From Zygnema cylindricum (taxonomy: Eukaryota; Streptophyta; Zygnematophyceae; Zygnematales; Zygnemataceae), in contig JBBHKE010000890.1 in NCBI GenBank assembly GCA_037447655.1, positions 248,001-312,000 on the forward strand: a stretch of DNA of 64,000 nt, in the 5' to 3' direction. The notes under the pieces are model-generated. The model was given only the letters and a program-made list of their open reading frames with translations. It had not been told where the DNA came from and searched no databases. A program made the translations under genes and the position numbers. Positions within the stretch are counted from its first letter, which is position 1. Each line of letters begins with the position of its first letter. Below are positions 46,400 through 57,584 of this stretch, one piece after another.

Positions 46400-46930
46400 C
46401 TGACATCTGTTCACAGCAGCGAGCAGTAAACCACTACAGTATTTCTTGACAGCGGATTATTTGGAAGTACCAAATCTATTACAGGGCTTGCGTTAATCCA
46501 ATCCGTATAGCGCATATATTGCCACATTCGCACTTTTCACGGCGTGCGCTCAGCATTCCGCCTCCCGCGGCCTAACCGTCAGTGGCAAAAATAGAGCGCC
46601 GGCATAAAAGACAAACCCTAGGTTGCCGGGAGTACAGCACCGTGAATCGCTATTACCGTCAATGTTTTTTTCGCCACTTAAAAACATTTTTTCTCCGTAC
46701 ACACTTGTCGGATTTTCAATTTGAGACCGCCAATCGGAAGCTGAAAATGTCACCTTTCAGTCGCAACCGTGAGATCCACAATCCAACAAGTGTGTACGGA
46801 GAAAAGATGTTTTAAGTGGCGAAAAAAACATTGACGCTAATAGCGATTCACGGTGTACTGTACTATAGTGTACAGTACTTTTGTAACAGTACAGTATACT
46901 CCAAATCTTGCCCGATTTACATTTCTGAGC
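46400..46930 (+). repeat. segmental duplicate of 40055-40330
   Basis: Same order of motifs as 40055-40330 but enlarged by the MITE at 46638-46855. AGTAC flanks the inserted part at about 46631 and 46874. Confidence 0.65.
46638..46855 (+). mobile_element. MITE family M1, best-preserved copy
   Basis: 218 bp with inverted arms of about 70 bp: CACCGTGAATCGCTATTA at the left and TAGCGATTCACGGTG at the right, each running through a GCCACTTAAAA and a CTCCGTACACACTTGT segment. The parallel duplicated region at 40.27 kb lacks it, so this insertion postdates the duplication. Confidence 0.85.
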
Positions 46931-47626
46931 TAACATGTAAGCGCCTAGGCGGCCAACAATTTTGAATTGAAGATATCAACGGTGCACATTATATTGAGGA
47001 CTCGATCAGCGGACGGTCAAAGATTGGCCTAGTTGACTGTACTTTGTAAGCGCCAAGGGAAATTCCAAAAACCTGATGTCGCACTTTCCCGGAAATCCGT
47101 TTGCAAGTTTTTTCTAAGTATTTCGTCCACTGTTGCAATTTCGTTCCTCCGATTCCCGGTGGTCATGTTTCGCTCTCCGTCTTTTAATTGTCTTTTCCGA
47201 GTATTGTTTATGTGATGCTTTAGGCATGGAGACCATAACTATGGTCGTGTGAACTGCAACTACGTCTTCATTTTCCTTTGTCCATGTTCCACAATAAAGG
47301 TATGCTTGTCACATAAGATACCCAAATATGTCCATTTTTATTTATTCCGGTTCTAAGGATTATTTCCCAGTTGCAACTATTTCGAACCACTTCTTTTCAT
47401 GCTTCAAAGTTATTGTTTTTGTATGTCTTGCACACCAAATGTCTGATTCAACGACTTTGACATTAGTGTCGTATGCTTTCCTGGTACAAGTTTTCATAGC
47501 ATTCATTACTATCTCAACAAGACACCTTCGTGACTTCTTCCTTATGGACGACCTTCGTTCCTTTCAGTGGGTTAGTGGCGACAGATGACCCCATAAGTCT
47601 ACCTCTGGTTGTCATTTGATTAGTGT
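46931..47626. other. no supported gene
   Basis: Nothing recognised. It ends in ATTAGTGT, the target duplication of the next element. Confidence 0.45.
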
Positions 47627-48494
47627 CATAGTTGTTCAAATCGCATATTACGCACGAAAAAAACGTGCAAATAATACATTCCATTCGCATTTATCAATTT
47701 TAGAAAATCATTAAAATGCGTACCCGATTATGTATCCGTACGTTTCCGTACATTTTTCGAAATTTTAATTTTCAAATTTTAAGTTCAAAATTTTCAATAC
47801 AGTAAAAAAAGTAAAAAACCAGCGGAAGTGAAAAAACCAGCGACGGCAACCTCGGCGCTGAACCACAACCCAGCGGCCATGGCTGTTGAACCAGCGACCA
47901 GACTGCCACGTCGCTAGTTGCAAAACCAGCGACGAGGCGGTCTCACCGCTGAGCTATCAACCAGCGACAAGGCTGCCTCGTCAAGCGACCAGGCTGCCTC
48001 ATCGTTGGTTCAGCATGGCCCTACATAACATGTCAATACCTTAAAAAGAAACATTAACGTTGAAGCAAAAAAAAATAAAAAATCCTTGTATTAAATTGAA
48101 TAATTTTACTGCACCCCAATAATGAAAAAGGACAAGTTCGCACTGAAGCAAAAAAATACCATCTTTGAATTTACTTAACGGATATGGTTTAGTTCTAGGC
48201 ATGGATGCTTGTGGCGAGGTTCATAAATGCTTCAACGGCGGCTTCAATGGCTTCTATGGCATCATCAATGGCGGCTTCCTTGTAGAGGATTTTTAATGGC
48301 GGCGACAGTCCTACAGAAATTCAAACTTAGCTCGCGCAAATGGTGCAACGTCTCTTTTTCATAAATTCCGTACAGTTTTCCGTTCAGTTTTCTGTACAGT
48401 AATAACTCAACGAAATTTACGAAAAGTATAAAACTAACGAACAATACGTAGAAATCGTAAAAAAGGAAAAAATTGCGCGAATTGAACAACTATG
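47627..48494 (+). mobile_element. hAT-like non-autonomous element, 868 bp
   Basis: Perfect 8-bp direct repeats ATTAGTGT lie at 47619-47626 and 48495-48502. Termini are inverted: CATAGTTGTTCAAATCGC at the left and the complement of CATAGTTGTTCAATTCGC at the right. The interior holds an AT-rich tract, then repeats of the ACCAGCGAC(C/A)AG(A/G)CTGCC motif (47810-48010). No transposase is encoded. The element at 5130-5482 and fragments at 63330-64000 are relatives. Confidence 0.9.
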
Positions 48495-48502
48495 ATTAGT
48501 GT

Positions 48503-49234
48503 GCAAGCAATTTTATGAGACACCTACTTAATGTGACCATCATTCTCGAAAATTGGTCTGTGATCCCTTGGTATTGGGTTAGGATTCGTGCGAGGCGAAG
48601 GTTTCAATAAGGTGGTGGTAAAACGAGGCATCTCCGATTGCACTACATCTTGCGCAATCTGCTCAAACATTGATTATAAACCACATTGTAGACAACATTG
48701 TCGTGACTGAAAATTTGGGATGATTCGTGGAAGGTGGGTTACAAAATTTTCAATGACCTTCAGACAACCTCTGAATTTGAAATTTGAACCAATAAACTTT
48801 CCCTTAAACCATCGATACTTGCACATAAGACATGAGTGGTGTTACCGGACTTACACTAAAATTTCATAAATAGAGTAAACTCAATATGACCTACAACGAA
48901 ATATTGCACATTCAATGGAGGACTTCTATTTATTTCAACACCCAATGCCCTAAGAGATGGGCATGGCATTTCAAGTGTTTCAGCAGTTACGAAGCGATCA
49001 ATAGTTTCAAACAACAAATATATGTGTTGCTTATTATCTCCAAGCGACAAAGAAAGGCAATAGTAAACATGCTTTGAGGCACGATTCTGTCCCGTTCCTA
49101 TTTGTATAACATTGAAGCATATCCTTAGAAACTTTAACCGATGACCTTAAATGCACGTGTCGATCATGTAGAAATTAGTGATTTCTCAAGTATTTTTTAG
49201 GTCTTGTAAAGTAAATTAAAATGGGTTCGTTAAG
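48503..49234. other. no supported gene
   Basis: No gene, RNA or element boundary recognised. Confidence 0.45.
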
Positions 49235-49515
49235 TTAGTTCACCTGACTCGTAATCTCTCTCTCGAGTCCCCACACTTGTTGTAGTCACTGAAGTCTCTC
49301 TCTCGAGTCCCCACACTTGTTGTAGTCATTGAAGACTACAGAGAGAGATGGAGCCATGGCTAAGGGGAGGATAAGGTAGGAATATAGAAAGGGAGGTAAG
49401 AGTGACGAAGTCACTTTTAACCAAAAAGGTGAGTCCGGCAGGACTCGAACCTTTGACCGGTAGAGTTGGGAATAGCCGTCCGCTTTAACCGGTTAGTCGT
49501 AAAAGATTGTTAAGT
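49235..49515 (-). mobile_element. SINE-like repeat with tRNA-derived head, copy 3
   Basis: The minus strand carries an A-box-like CTAACCGGTTAAAGCGG (about 49497-49481) and a perfect B box GGTTCGAGTCC (49451-49441) at tRNA-like spacing. These are followed by a body through AGCCATGGCT to a doubled unit with CAAGTGTGGGGACTCGAGAG (40 bp apart). The acceptor stem does not pair, so it is not a functional tRNA gene. Pol III transcription is inference. Confidence 0.7.
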
Positions 49516-49539
49516 ACATACTGTTGTTTTTGATAACTT

Positions 49540-50240
49540 AGTTTCGTGCGTACATAGCGTTTCGTGCGTGCGCGTGTTCGGGTGCGTGCGCATTTACGCG
49601 ATGTAGTGTGGAGGTTCGAATAGATTTGCGGATTGGGGGAGTAAATGTACAAAGAAAATTAAATGTACGTGAAGGACTAATTGAGTGGCGCGGAATGCGC
49701 AATGTAAATGGACGGCGGATCGCGAAGCGATCCGATTTGAAATTTTCGAAGTGTGAAAATGTACGCATGGCGTACGAAACAAAATGCGACAAGCGCATTT
49801 ATTACAAGGGACGCGCTTGCGGTACGAAAATGATTTCGGCTGTACGATATTATTTCGGCAAGTGGACGTGAATTCACTTCGCGACAGTTGTGGGATATTT
49901 AACGACACGCGCAGATTTCACTTGGATTTTTGTGACCACGTGGCGCGACATCGAAGGTGCCGAATAAAGAGCTACGGACGGCGGACAAAGGTTGCCGCTA
50001 TTTTCAAATGAGTGGGGAGCGAAATCACGTCAAATCACAAAAATCATATTTTGGACATCCCGGATTCTTTGACGAAAATCAAGGAGTTTCGCTGAGTGAC
50101 TCAGCATGACTCAGCATGACTCAGCATACGATTATATGAGATTGTGTGTACTTCAAAATATTTGAAACAACATTGTCTTGTCTTATGTGTATTAATAAAA
50201 TAGAATTGATTGTGATATTTATTTTTATGTGGTCAATCAG
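49540..50240 (+). mobile_element. diverged LTR-element remnant (family B-like)
   Basis: GTTTCGTGCGT, a GGAGGTTCGAATAGATTTGC stretch and the hairpin GGATCGCgaaGCGATCC (49725-49741) recur at 51330-51470. ATTTTGGAC and TTTGACGAAA near 50048-50075 recall the LTR at 30640. No coding capacity. Confidence 0.5.
50096..50122 (+). repeat. three TGACTCA sites at 10-bp spacing
   Basis: TGACTCA at 50096, 50106 and 50116 within tandem TGACTCAGCA units. TGACTCA is the known GCN4/AP-1-type bZIP site; any binding here is inference. Confidence 0.8.
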
Positions 50241-51310
50241 GGTCTCGACACTTTAATTTATGTGTCGCGTTTGCAGACAAGTGTACGCTTACGATTGCTT
50301 GACTTTCAGGTGTACGCTTACGATTAGTTTGATTTAATGACAGTTACGTAATTTACGTTGGTTATCTTGACACTTAGTGATTTGTTAACAGCTCACAAGT
50401 GTATATATAGATTTGAGCTTCATTAGAAAAAATAATCAATGCTGGTTAGTAAAGTGGGGACCGAAGATGTAGACTTTTAGGGTTGCCGATTAGGTCATGC
50501 ACTTTGAATGATATAATGATTATTTGATTATACTTTGATTATACTCTTGTTTATGTGTGATGCATTTGTTTTTATTATTTATTTATGTTATTTTATATAT
50601 GTTTGATATGCATTGTTTATGCATTTGTCCTAGGGTTTGTTTATGTCGATTATTCCATCAAACCTTAGATGTTGTCATAGGGTTTATTTATGTTGATTAT
50701 TCCATGAAACCCTAAATGTTGTTTGTTGCGTCTGTGTACGCGTATGGAGGATGCATTTCATATGATTGTTGGTCGACCTATTTTTGCTTAGCTTTTTGCA
50801 TGATAGTTTGGGTCGCTTTTGCGGTCTATTTTAGACCAAAGAACAACACATACAGTTCAATAACTATTTAAAAATGTCATTATACGATAGACCATTTAAC
50901 AGGTTATACGGCGTTAGTGTAACATAGACTCAGTTATACGGTACTTCTCATAGGACGAATGTATCGAACATTTGTTTGGACGGCTGACATTGAAAGCCAG
51001 TCTACATCAGACGACTCACATGCAAGCCGACATCACGGAATGACCACTTTGGCCGTTTGCGGTCATAACGTTACCGGATCACACATGGCGCACTCCCATT
51101 GCTTTGCGGAATTCCAGGAGTGCATCAGAATGAGTAAGGGGACGACAAGCATCTGTCGTTTAGCCATGTCGTACCTTGACCGTACAGAAAGTACCACCGC
51201 TTGTATACCTTACTGTACGATACAGTTCTCTGATTGGGAAGGTACATCAGTAATAACGGGTTTAGAGAGGGGTTTTTAGGACTTTGGAAAATCTGAGGCA
51301 GCCGCCTCTC
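50241..51310. other. no supported gene
   Basis: AT-rich sequence with a direct repeat GTGTACGCTTACGATT (50280 and 50310) and a near-repeated GTTTATTTATGT-type stretch. No gene is supported. Confidence 0.45.
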
Positions 51311-52254
51311 TTCGTTGTTTTGAAAAGTCAGTTTCGTGCGTAGGAGGTTTGAATAGATTCACAAATTGGGGGAGCGAACGGATTGATAATTAAAGTTACG
51401 TAAAAGACTCATTGAGTGGTGTGAACAAGCAATGACAAATAGACGGTGGATCGCGAAGCGATCCGATGTAAAATAAACGGAATGTTGAAATAGGCGCCGC
51501 CGGTACGGAGCAGTTGCGACGCAGTTAAGTCAACGCAGTTGCGGCTATTTTTATGATCCGTACGGAAAGCGCAGCCAGCGCAGCAAGCGCAACTACGGAT
51601 AATATGAATAGGATAGATTTCAAGTAATGATGATTAAACGATAGTGGTAGCTTAGTGGTTGCTTAGTGGTAGCTTAGTTTTCTGACATACGAAGAGTACG
51701 GTGTAAATATTCTGTACAACAAAGGTTTGTCCTTTTGACTAGTTAGGTTATTAGAGTAGATACAGTACGGCTGGTATGCCTCCGTACTCTGAGTATAACT
51801 TGCGGGACTTAGATTATTTTATGTATCGCAGTCAAGTTAATCAAAGTAATGGCAAACTGTTTTCTGCATCTTTGACCTGTTGGTGTGATCACTCTGATTG
51901 GTGCTTTCATGTGAAACTTTGTGGAGTTATTCAATGATATAGAATCTATATGTGTGTGAAGTTTCATTGTATTTCAGTATTTCTGTAAGATTCTGTGAAC
52001 AGTCTAAGTGGTTAGTTTGTGAAGCTGTCAGCTATTTTTGGGAAACTCTGGAGCCTATATCTCCTAGATGCCTTGGTGGATTTGGCTGTAACTTTGAGAG
52101 TTTACAGTGTATTTGGTATACTGCATATTGGTGTAGTTTGAGATCATTTTGTTAAGTGTGGAGTAATCTGTGTCGTCTGAAACACAGCTGTTTTTGAGGT
52201 AGTTTGTGGTTGTTTCCGTGAGTAATCCATGGCTGAAATAAGCTATGGACAACA
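51311..52254 (+). mobile_element. 5' LTR region of copia relic 5
   Basis: The right part aligns with the element B LTR (TACGGCTGGTAT, GGACTTAG, then GGCTGAAATAAGCTATGGAC) and ends ACAACA at 52254, like the B LTR end at 31272. The left border is uncertain. Confidence 0.55.
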
Positions 52255-52450
52255 TCTCCCAGTGAGCATGTATACAAAAGGCCAAATTTCACCTCAAATA
52301 ATTAACTGCTCAATTGAGAAATTTTGGATATTTCTTTTGCGTCTCACTCAAGGGAGTCAAACCCTCATACGCGTGAGGTAAGTCATATCTGTTGGGGTTC
52401 AGACTAACTACTATTCTTGAGCAAAGTGGGAAAGCATATTTAATCCTAGA

Positions 52451-53549
52451 GTGCTTCCAATAGAGTGCTATTCCTGTGTGCCAATGGCGGCCACAGAATT
52501 ACTCGTTATGGGCCCACCCTTTAGGGTTCTCCTATTCAACGAAACATGGTTTATTTATTGGGAAACCATGATTAAGGGTGCACTCCATGAGAAACACTTA
52601 TGGGAGATAGTGAGTGGACGGGTGAGGAGGCCATCAACAACCCTTGGAGTTCCACCTGGTTTCGGTGGAGTCAGATTCTCTAGGGGATCTGAACAAACCA
52701 GGGAGACAGAGGAGAGTGACAAGGAAGTCACTGTCGTTGACAAAGGAAAGGAGAAAGGAAAATAGACTCTAACTCCGATTGCTCCAGCCATTGCGTGAAG
52801 GTCAGCTACAAGAGCAATCAAAACAGAGGCAAATGACGTAGGAATGTGGGACTACAACAATGAAGTAGCCAAACATCTCCTCATTAGGCATCTCACTCAT
52901 GGAGTAGCTACCCCTCATCTAATGGTATTCAAGCAGCAGACAACTGGGAAGCCTTTGTTAATGTATAAAAGAGCAATACAATTCAACAACAACAAATAGC
53001 CAACAAAAGGATCAATTCACACTCTTACAAAGGGGGAAAAATGTTGGATTTCTGCAATGACTTAGCCGGACTCTTTATGAAACTTAAAAGTGGTGGACGA
53101 TAGCTGACTGAAAAGGAAAAGGTGAACACTTTAATCATGAAACTACCAGATGAGTACGAAAACGTAGTGAACCGCGTACAGAAGCTGCCACATCACAGGT
53201 GGATTTGAAACTCAGTGGTAGGGATGATTCTCGTTCAAAAAAATATCATAGAGATTTGCAGGGGAGGGAAGAGTTCACAGGCTTTGGTTGACGGAACAGA
53301 TAGGAGGAACGGTGACTCCAAGAAACCCTACAAGAACTTTGGGGGAGGAGATCGTGGAAGTCGAGGAGATGGATTAGAAAGGGGTCCTCCAAAAAGACTG
53401 TGTCATTTCAGTACAAAGCCCGAACACTACATGGCTAATTGCAACCGGAAAAGCCCGAACACTACATGGCTAATTGCAACCGGATGGCCTATCTGAGAAA
53501 CAAGGAGGGATCGGAAAAACCGAATTCAGGTGGAAAATAAAAGGTATTT
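52451..53549 (+). pseudogene. copia relic 5: gag
   Basis: The frame from 52451 encodes FNETWFIYWETMIKGALHEK and a charged spacer, consistent with a copia gag N-terminus. Stops near 52763, 52795 and later break it. The zinc knuckle near 53395-53450 reads CHFSTKPEHYMANC, so the second zinc Cys is Ser. A 35-bp tandem duplication (53415-53484) repeats the knuckle half. Confidence 0.75.
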
Positions 53550-56433
53550 GTGGCGACTAAAGTGGAAGAGGATGATATGGAGGATCTTAATGAGGAGATC
53601 AACGATATTCTACTAAACATACAGATAGAGAGCAAGGAGACCAAACCAAAAATTTTAAGAAGGCAAAAGTGTGCCTTCGGAGGTATGAGAAAACTTGAGG
53701 AAGGATGGATCATTGTTTCAGGTGCATCTTTGCACATGTGTAGAGAGAAGAAGTTTTTTATGAATCTTAGGAAGATTCATTCAATTGAGATAGAATATGG
53801 AGATGGCAGGGTGGTAACTACTACTTTAGTAGGATCTGTCGATCTCAAAGTACAGGTAGAGGGGCAAATGTACATGGTAACCGTCATAGATGTGCCATTT
53901 ATACCTCATCTTAACAAGAATCTCATATCTACCTCTGTGGAAGATGATAAAGGCTTTGAAACAAACATTAAAAGGGGTGTCTTCATAGCTTGCTTTGAGG
54001 GTACCAATTATTTTACAGCTGTGAAAGGGAGTCAAGGCATGTTCAGGTTGGTTTTGGGTAATGGAAAGAAAAGAATTTTGTATTCATGTTTGAATGATAT
54101 AATGATCTTGCACAAACGACTTCGGCATATGCATGCAGAGAGATTAAAAGAAATGAAGAAAAAAGGAGTTATAGAGGGAATGCATTTTGGAAATGATGAG
54201 ATCTCAGGAGATTGCATTTGATGTGCTGAAGGCAAAATACATAAGTTGCATTTTCCAAAATCTGCCAACTATAGGGGACTTAAGGTACTAGATTTAGTGC
54301 ACACTGACATCTACGGGCCTGCAAGAGTTCCCTCACCAGGAGGGAAGAGATATATGATGACTATTACAGATGATTGGTCTAGGTATTCAAAGGTTTACTT
54401 TATCACACACAAGTCAGAAGCTGCCAGATGTTTTATAGAATATAAAGCCTGGAGTGAAAAGTTACATGGAGCCCCCATTAAGAGAATAAGAAGTGATAAT
54501 GGGGGAGAACACACCTCAAATCAGTTTGAGGAATATTTGAAAGGAGATGGGATTCAACACCAGATAACTATTTCTCATAATCCGGAAAAAAATGGTATTG
54601 CAAAAAGACTAAACAAAACTTTATGGGAGAGTGCTAGGTGCATGCTCAATGACAAAAGATAGAAAGACGATTTTGGAGAGAGGCCATGAACCGTGCCAAT
54701 TATCTTAGAAATAGATGGAAATATCAGAAATTACTAAAAACCCTGTAAATGACAAAACACCTTATGAAAGATGGACAGACAGAAAACCAGATTTGTCTCA
54801 TCTGAAGGTCTTCGGTAACCAAGAATACACCTTAGACAATGATAAGTCAAAGTGGAAACTAGACTCAAAGGGGAGATTAGGATATCTAGTTGGTTATGAT
54901 GTTGACACAAAGAGATAAAGAGTATATGACCTTGAGAGGAAAGATGTAATTTTGGCAAAACACTTAGTGGTAATGGATGAAAGAAAATCCATAGATCCAT
55001 TTAAATACACAAAAAAAGTAAGAATCAGATTTGAAAATGAGCAAGAGGTTGTCATAGGAGGTGATCCTATAGAAAATATTCAAGTGGAGGAACTCGTTGT
55101 GGATGAAGTTCACCAAGAAGGTGAACAGTTTTCTAATAATCTGATTCAAACTCAAATAGACATAATGGAAGGAGAGGATGAAGAAAGCCACTTAGATTCA
55201 ACCGAAAGGGGAGATGAGGAAAAGAAAAGAAGAAATCCGAGATTGCCATCAATACCAGCTCTTGAATTCGAGGGAGGACGAAGGAGCACTAAACAAATCT
55301 ATAAGAGGCAGCTGAATAACAAGGTCACTAAGCTATCTCACCCAAGCGAGCCATAAACATATCAAGAAGCTATGAACAGTCTGGAGAGGAAACGATCGGT
55401 TACTGCTATAAATGAGGAAATGGCTTCCATTATGGAGGCATATACATAAGAGTTGATGGACTGTCCACCAGACAGAAAACCAATCGGATGTAAGTAGATT
55501 TTCAAACAGAAATTAAACCATGACAACACTATTGAGAGATATAAGGCTTGGCTAGTGGCTAAAGGGTATACACAGAAAGAGGGCATTGCTTTTGAGGAGA
55601 CTTCGCTCCGATAGTCAGATTTCTTTCAGTCCTGATTCTCCTAAGCCTACCGACAGCGGAAAACATGGAGGTACACCATATGGACATAAAAAGAGCATTC
55701 TTTAATGAAAAACTCGAAGAGGAGATCTTCATGAAATAACCAGAGGGATTTGTGGAAGAAGGTGAGGAGAGCAAGTTTTGCAGATTAATAAAATCATTGT
55801 ATGGGCTGAAATAGGCGCCACGGCAATGGAACAAGAAATTAGATAAATTTCTGACCGAACTTGGATACATAAGAATTATCTCAGATCACTCAATTAACTT
55901 GTTTGAAGATGAGGAAGGTATCAATTTTATTGCTGTATATGTTGATGATTTACTGATGTTAAGTCGGTCATTGGAAAAGATCAACAAACTGAAGAAAGAT
56001 TTAAAGAGTCGCTTTGATATGAAGGATTTACGAGAGACTAAATATATCTTAGGAATTCAAATGGAAAGGGATAGGGAGAAAAGAATCATCAGACTAACAC
56101 AGAAAAAGGCAATAAGAAATATGTTAGAAAAACTCCAAATGGAGAAAGCCAACACTAGCTCTACTCCAATGGAATTGAAGAAAGTGAGTGAGGGAAGCTT
56201 GGAGGAAGGTGGTGTGATCTTAGATGATCATATGAGTGAAGAAGAGGAGGCATTCATGAGAGACATTCCATATAGGCAGGTTGTCAGAAGTCTGATTTAC
56301 TTTATGAACTACACTAGGCCTGATATTGCAGTAGTGGGAATTCGGAGTATAAGTCTTAATGCGCCCAGAAAGAGAGATTGGAATGCATCCAAGAGGGTAA
56401 TGAGATATCTGGTGGGAACTCGGGACTTATGGT
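53550..56433 (+). pseudogene. copia relic 5: pol (PR-IN-RT-RH)
   Basis: Protease motif reads WIIVSGASLHM, so the catalytic Asp of DSGA is Val. The integrase has the zinc-binding region (LHKRLRHMHAERL), a stop just before CAEGK (54219), HTDIYGP and RSDNGGEHTS. The third acidic position reads KNGIAKRLN, with Lys where Glu is expected. The RT (55360-56050) contains MDIKRAFFN and VYVDDLLML. RNase H starts (YTRPDIAVV, RYLVGTRDLW) and is cut at about 56433 by an inverted LTR. Stops near 54660, 54916, 55354 and 55736 confirm inactivity. Confidence 0.85.
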
Positions 56434-57166
56434 TGCTGTCCATAGCCATTTTCAGCCATGAATTTACCCTCGGAAGCACCACAGACTACCCCAAAAACAG
56501 CCTACTTTGAATCCACTCAGAATTCTACAGAATTAACAAAACAATCTGAAACTACATAAGCAGAGAGTCTCTAGGTCACTAAGTATCCCCACAAATTTTC
56601 ATATGAAAATACCAAACAGACTTATCACACCACTCAGTCAAAGTTGCAGAAAAACAGTCTGCCAGAACTTTAATAAATCTGACCAACTTCACAATAAAGT
56701 CCCAAGCAAACCAGACACACAATAGGTCTGCAAATTTGCCACAATATTTCCAATATAAATAGGAACAGACCAGCAAAATACTAGATAATTATGCCGATAC
56801 AACTGAGAGAAATCCTCGGATGAAAATTACGAAAATGGAGCAAAACAGTCTTTATCCAAAAAGCACCTAAGTCCAAAAAATAACTAAGTCCTACAAATAT
56901 ACACTCAGCTTACTACTGAATGTACGGAGGCATACCAGCCGTACGTAACCCATCAATTACCTCTATTAATGTGAGTATACCCGAATACTTCGTGATATGT
57001 TCATAAACAAAATATCTACACTAATAATTAATGCACATAAGACAAAACATTGTTGTAAATATTTACAAACCTTACGAATTTCGTTAAATTAATCGGGACC
57101 GTCCAAAATATATTTCATGTGATAGACGCAATTTCGCGTCCCTCACCAAAATAACCAAACTGACGC
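56434..57166 (-). mobile_element. inverted, truncated LTR of family B
   Basis: Reverse complement aligns with about 30590-31272: TCCATAGCCATTTTCAGCC at its left, TACGGAGGCATACCAGCCGT in the middle and CGCAATTTCGCGTCCCTCAC at its right. It truncates relic 5 on the left and is joined on the right to the truncated 5' LTR of relic 2. Confidence 0.8.
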
Positions 57167-57167
57167 C

Positions 57168-57584
57168 TTTTCATTATATGTGTCGGTGGTCTTGTCCGTA
57201 CTTTTCATTTCTTACGTCAGTCAAGTCTTGCCGACCGTCTTATCTTGAAGACTTACTTTTGGTCCTGTCCGTACTTCTATACGTCGGTCCAATCTTTTGT
57301 ACTTTTCATTACATACGTCGGTTTAGTCTCTTCTACTGACAAAGTCCTTTAACCGTCGGTCCAGTCCTTTGAACGTCGGTCTAGTCTTTCTTTTGCTTAC
57401 ACACATTTATTAGAATCTAGACTAGGATTCCTTTGTTACAGCGCACCGTAGAACGTTTAGACTACACAGTAATTAGCACTGTATATTTTTGTATATAAGT
57501 GACTCTTCTCACTTAATGAAATCATCCCAAATACAAATCATTTTCTCTCTCTAATGCATTGATTTTTCTCTTGTGTACAATTTC
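57168..57584 (+). mobile_element. 5' LTR of copia relic 2 (start missing)
   Basis: It matches 62288-62706 almost base for base (TGTCGGTGGTCTTGTCCG, TTAGAATCTAGACTAGGATT, TGTATATTTTTGTATATAAG). About 45 bp of the LTR start is missing at the junction with the inverted LTR. Confidence 0.9.

Noticed and set aside
49440-49500. Functional tRNA gene on the minus strand
   Set aside because: B box is perfect but the acceptor stem does not pair and the anticodon arm cannot be placed; better explained as a SINE head.
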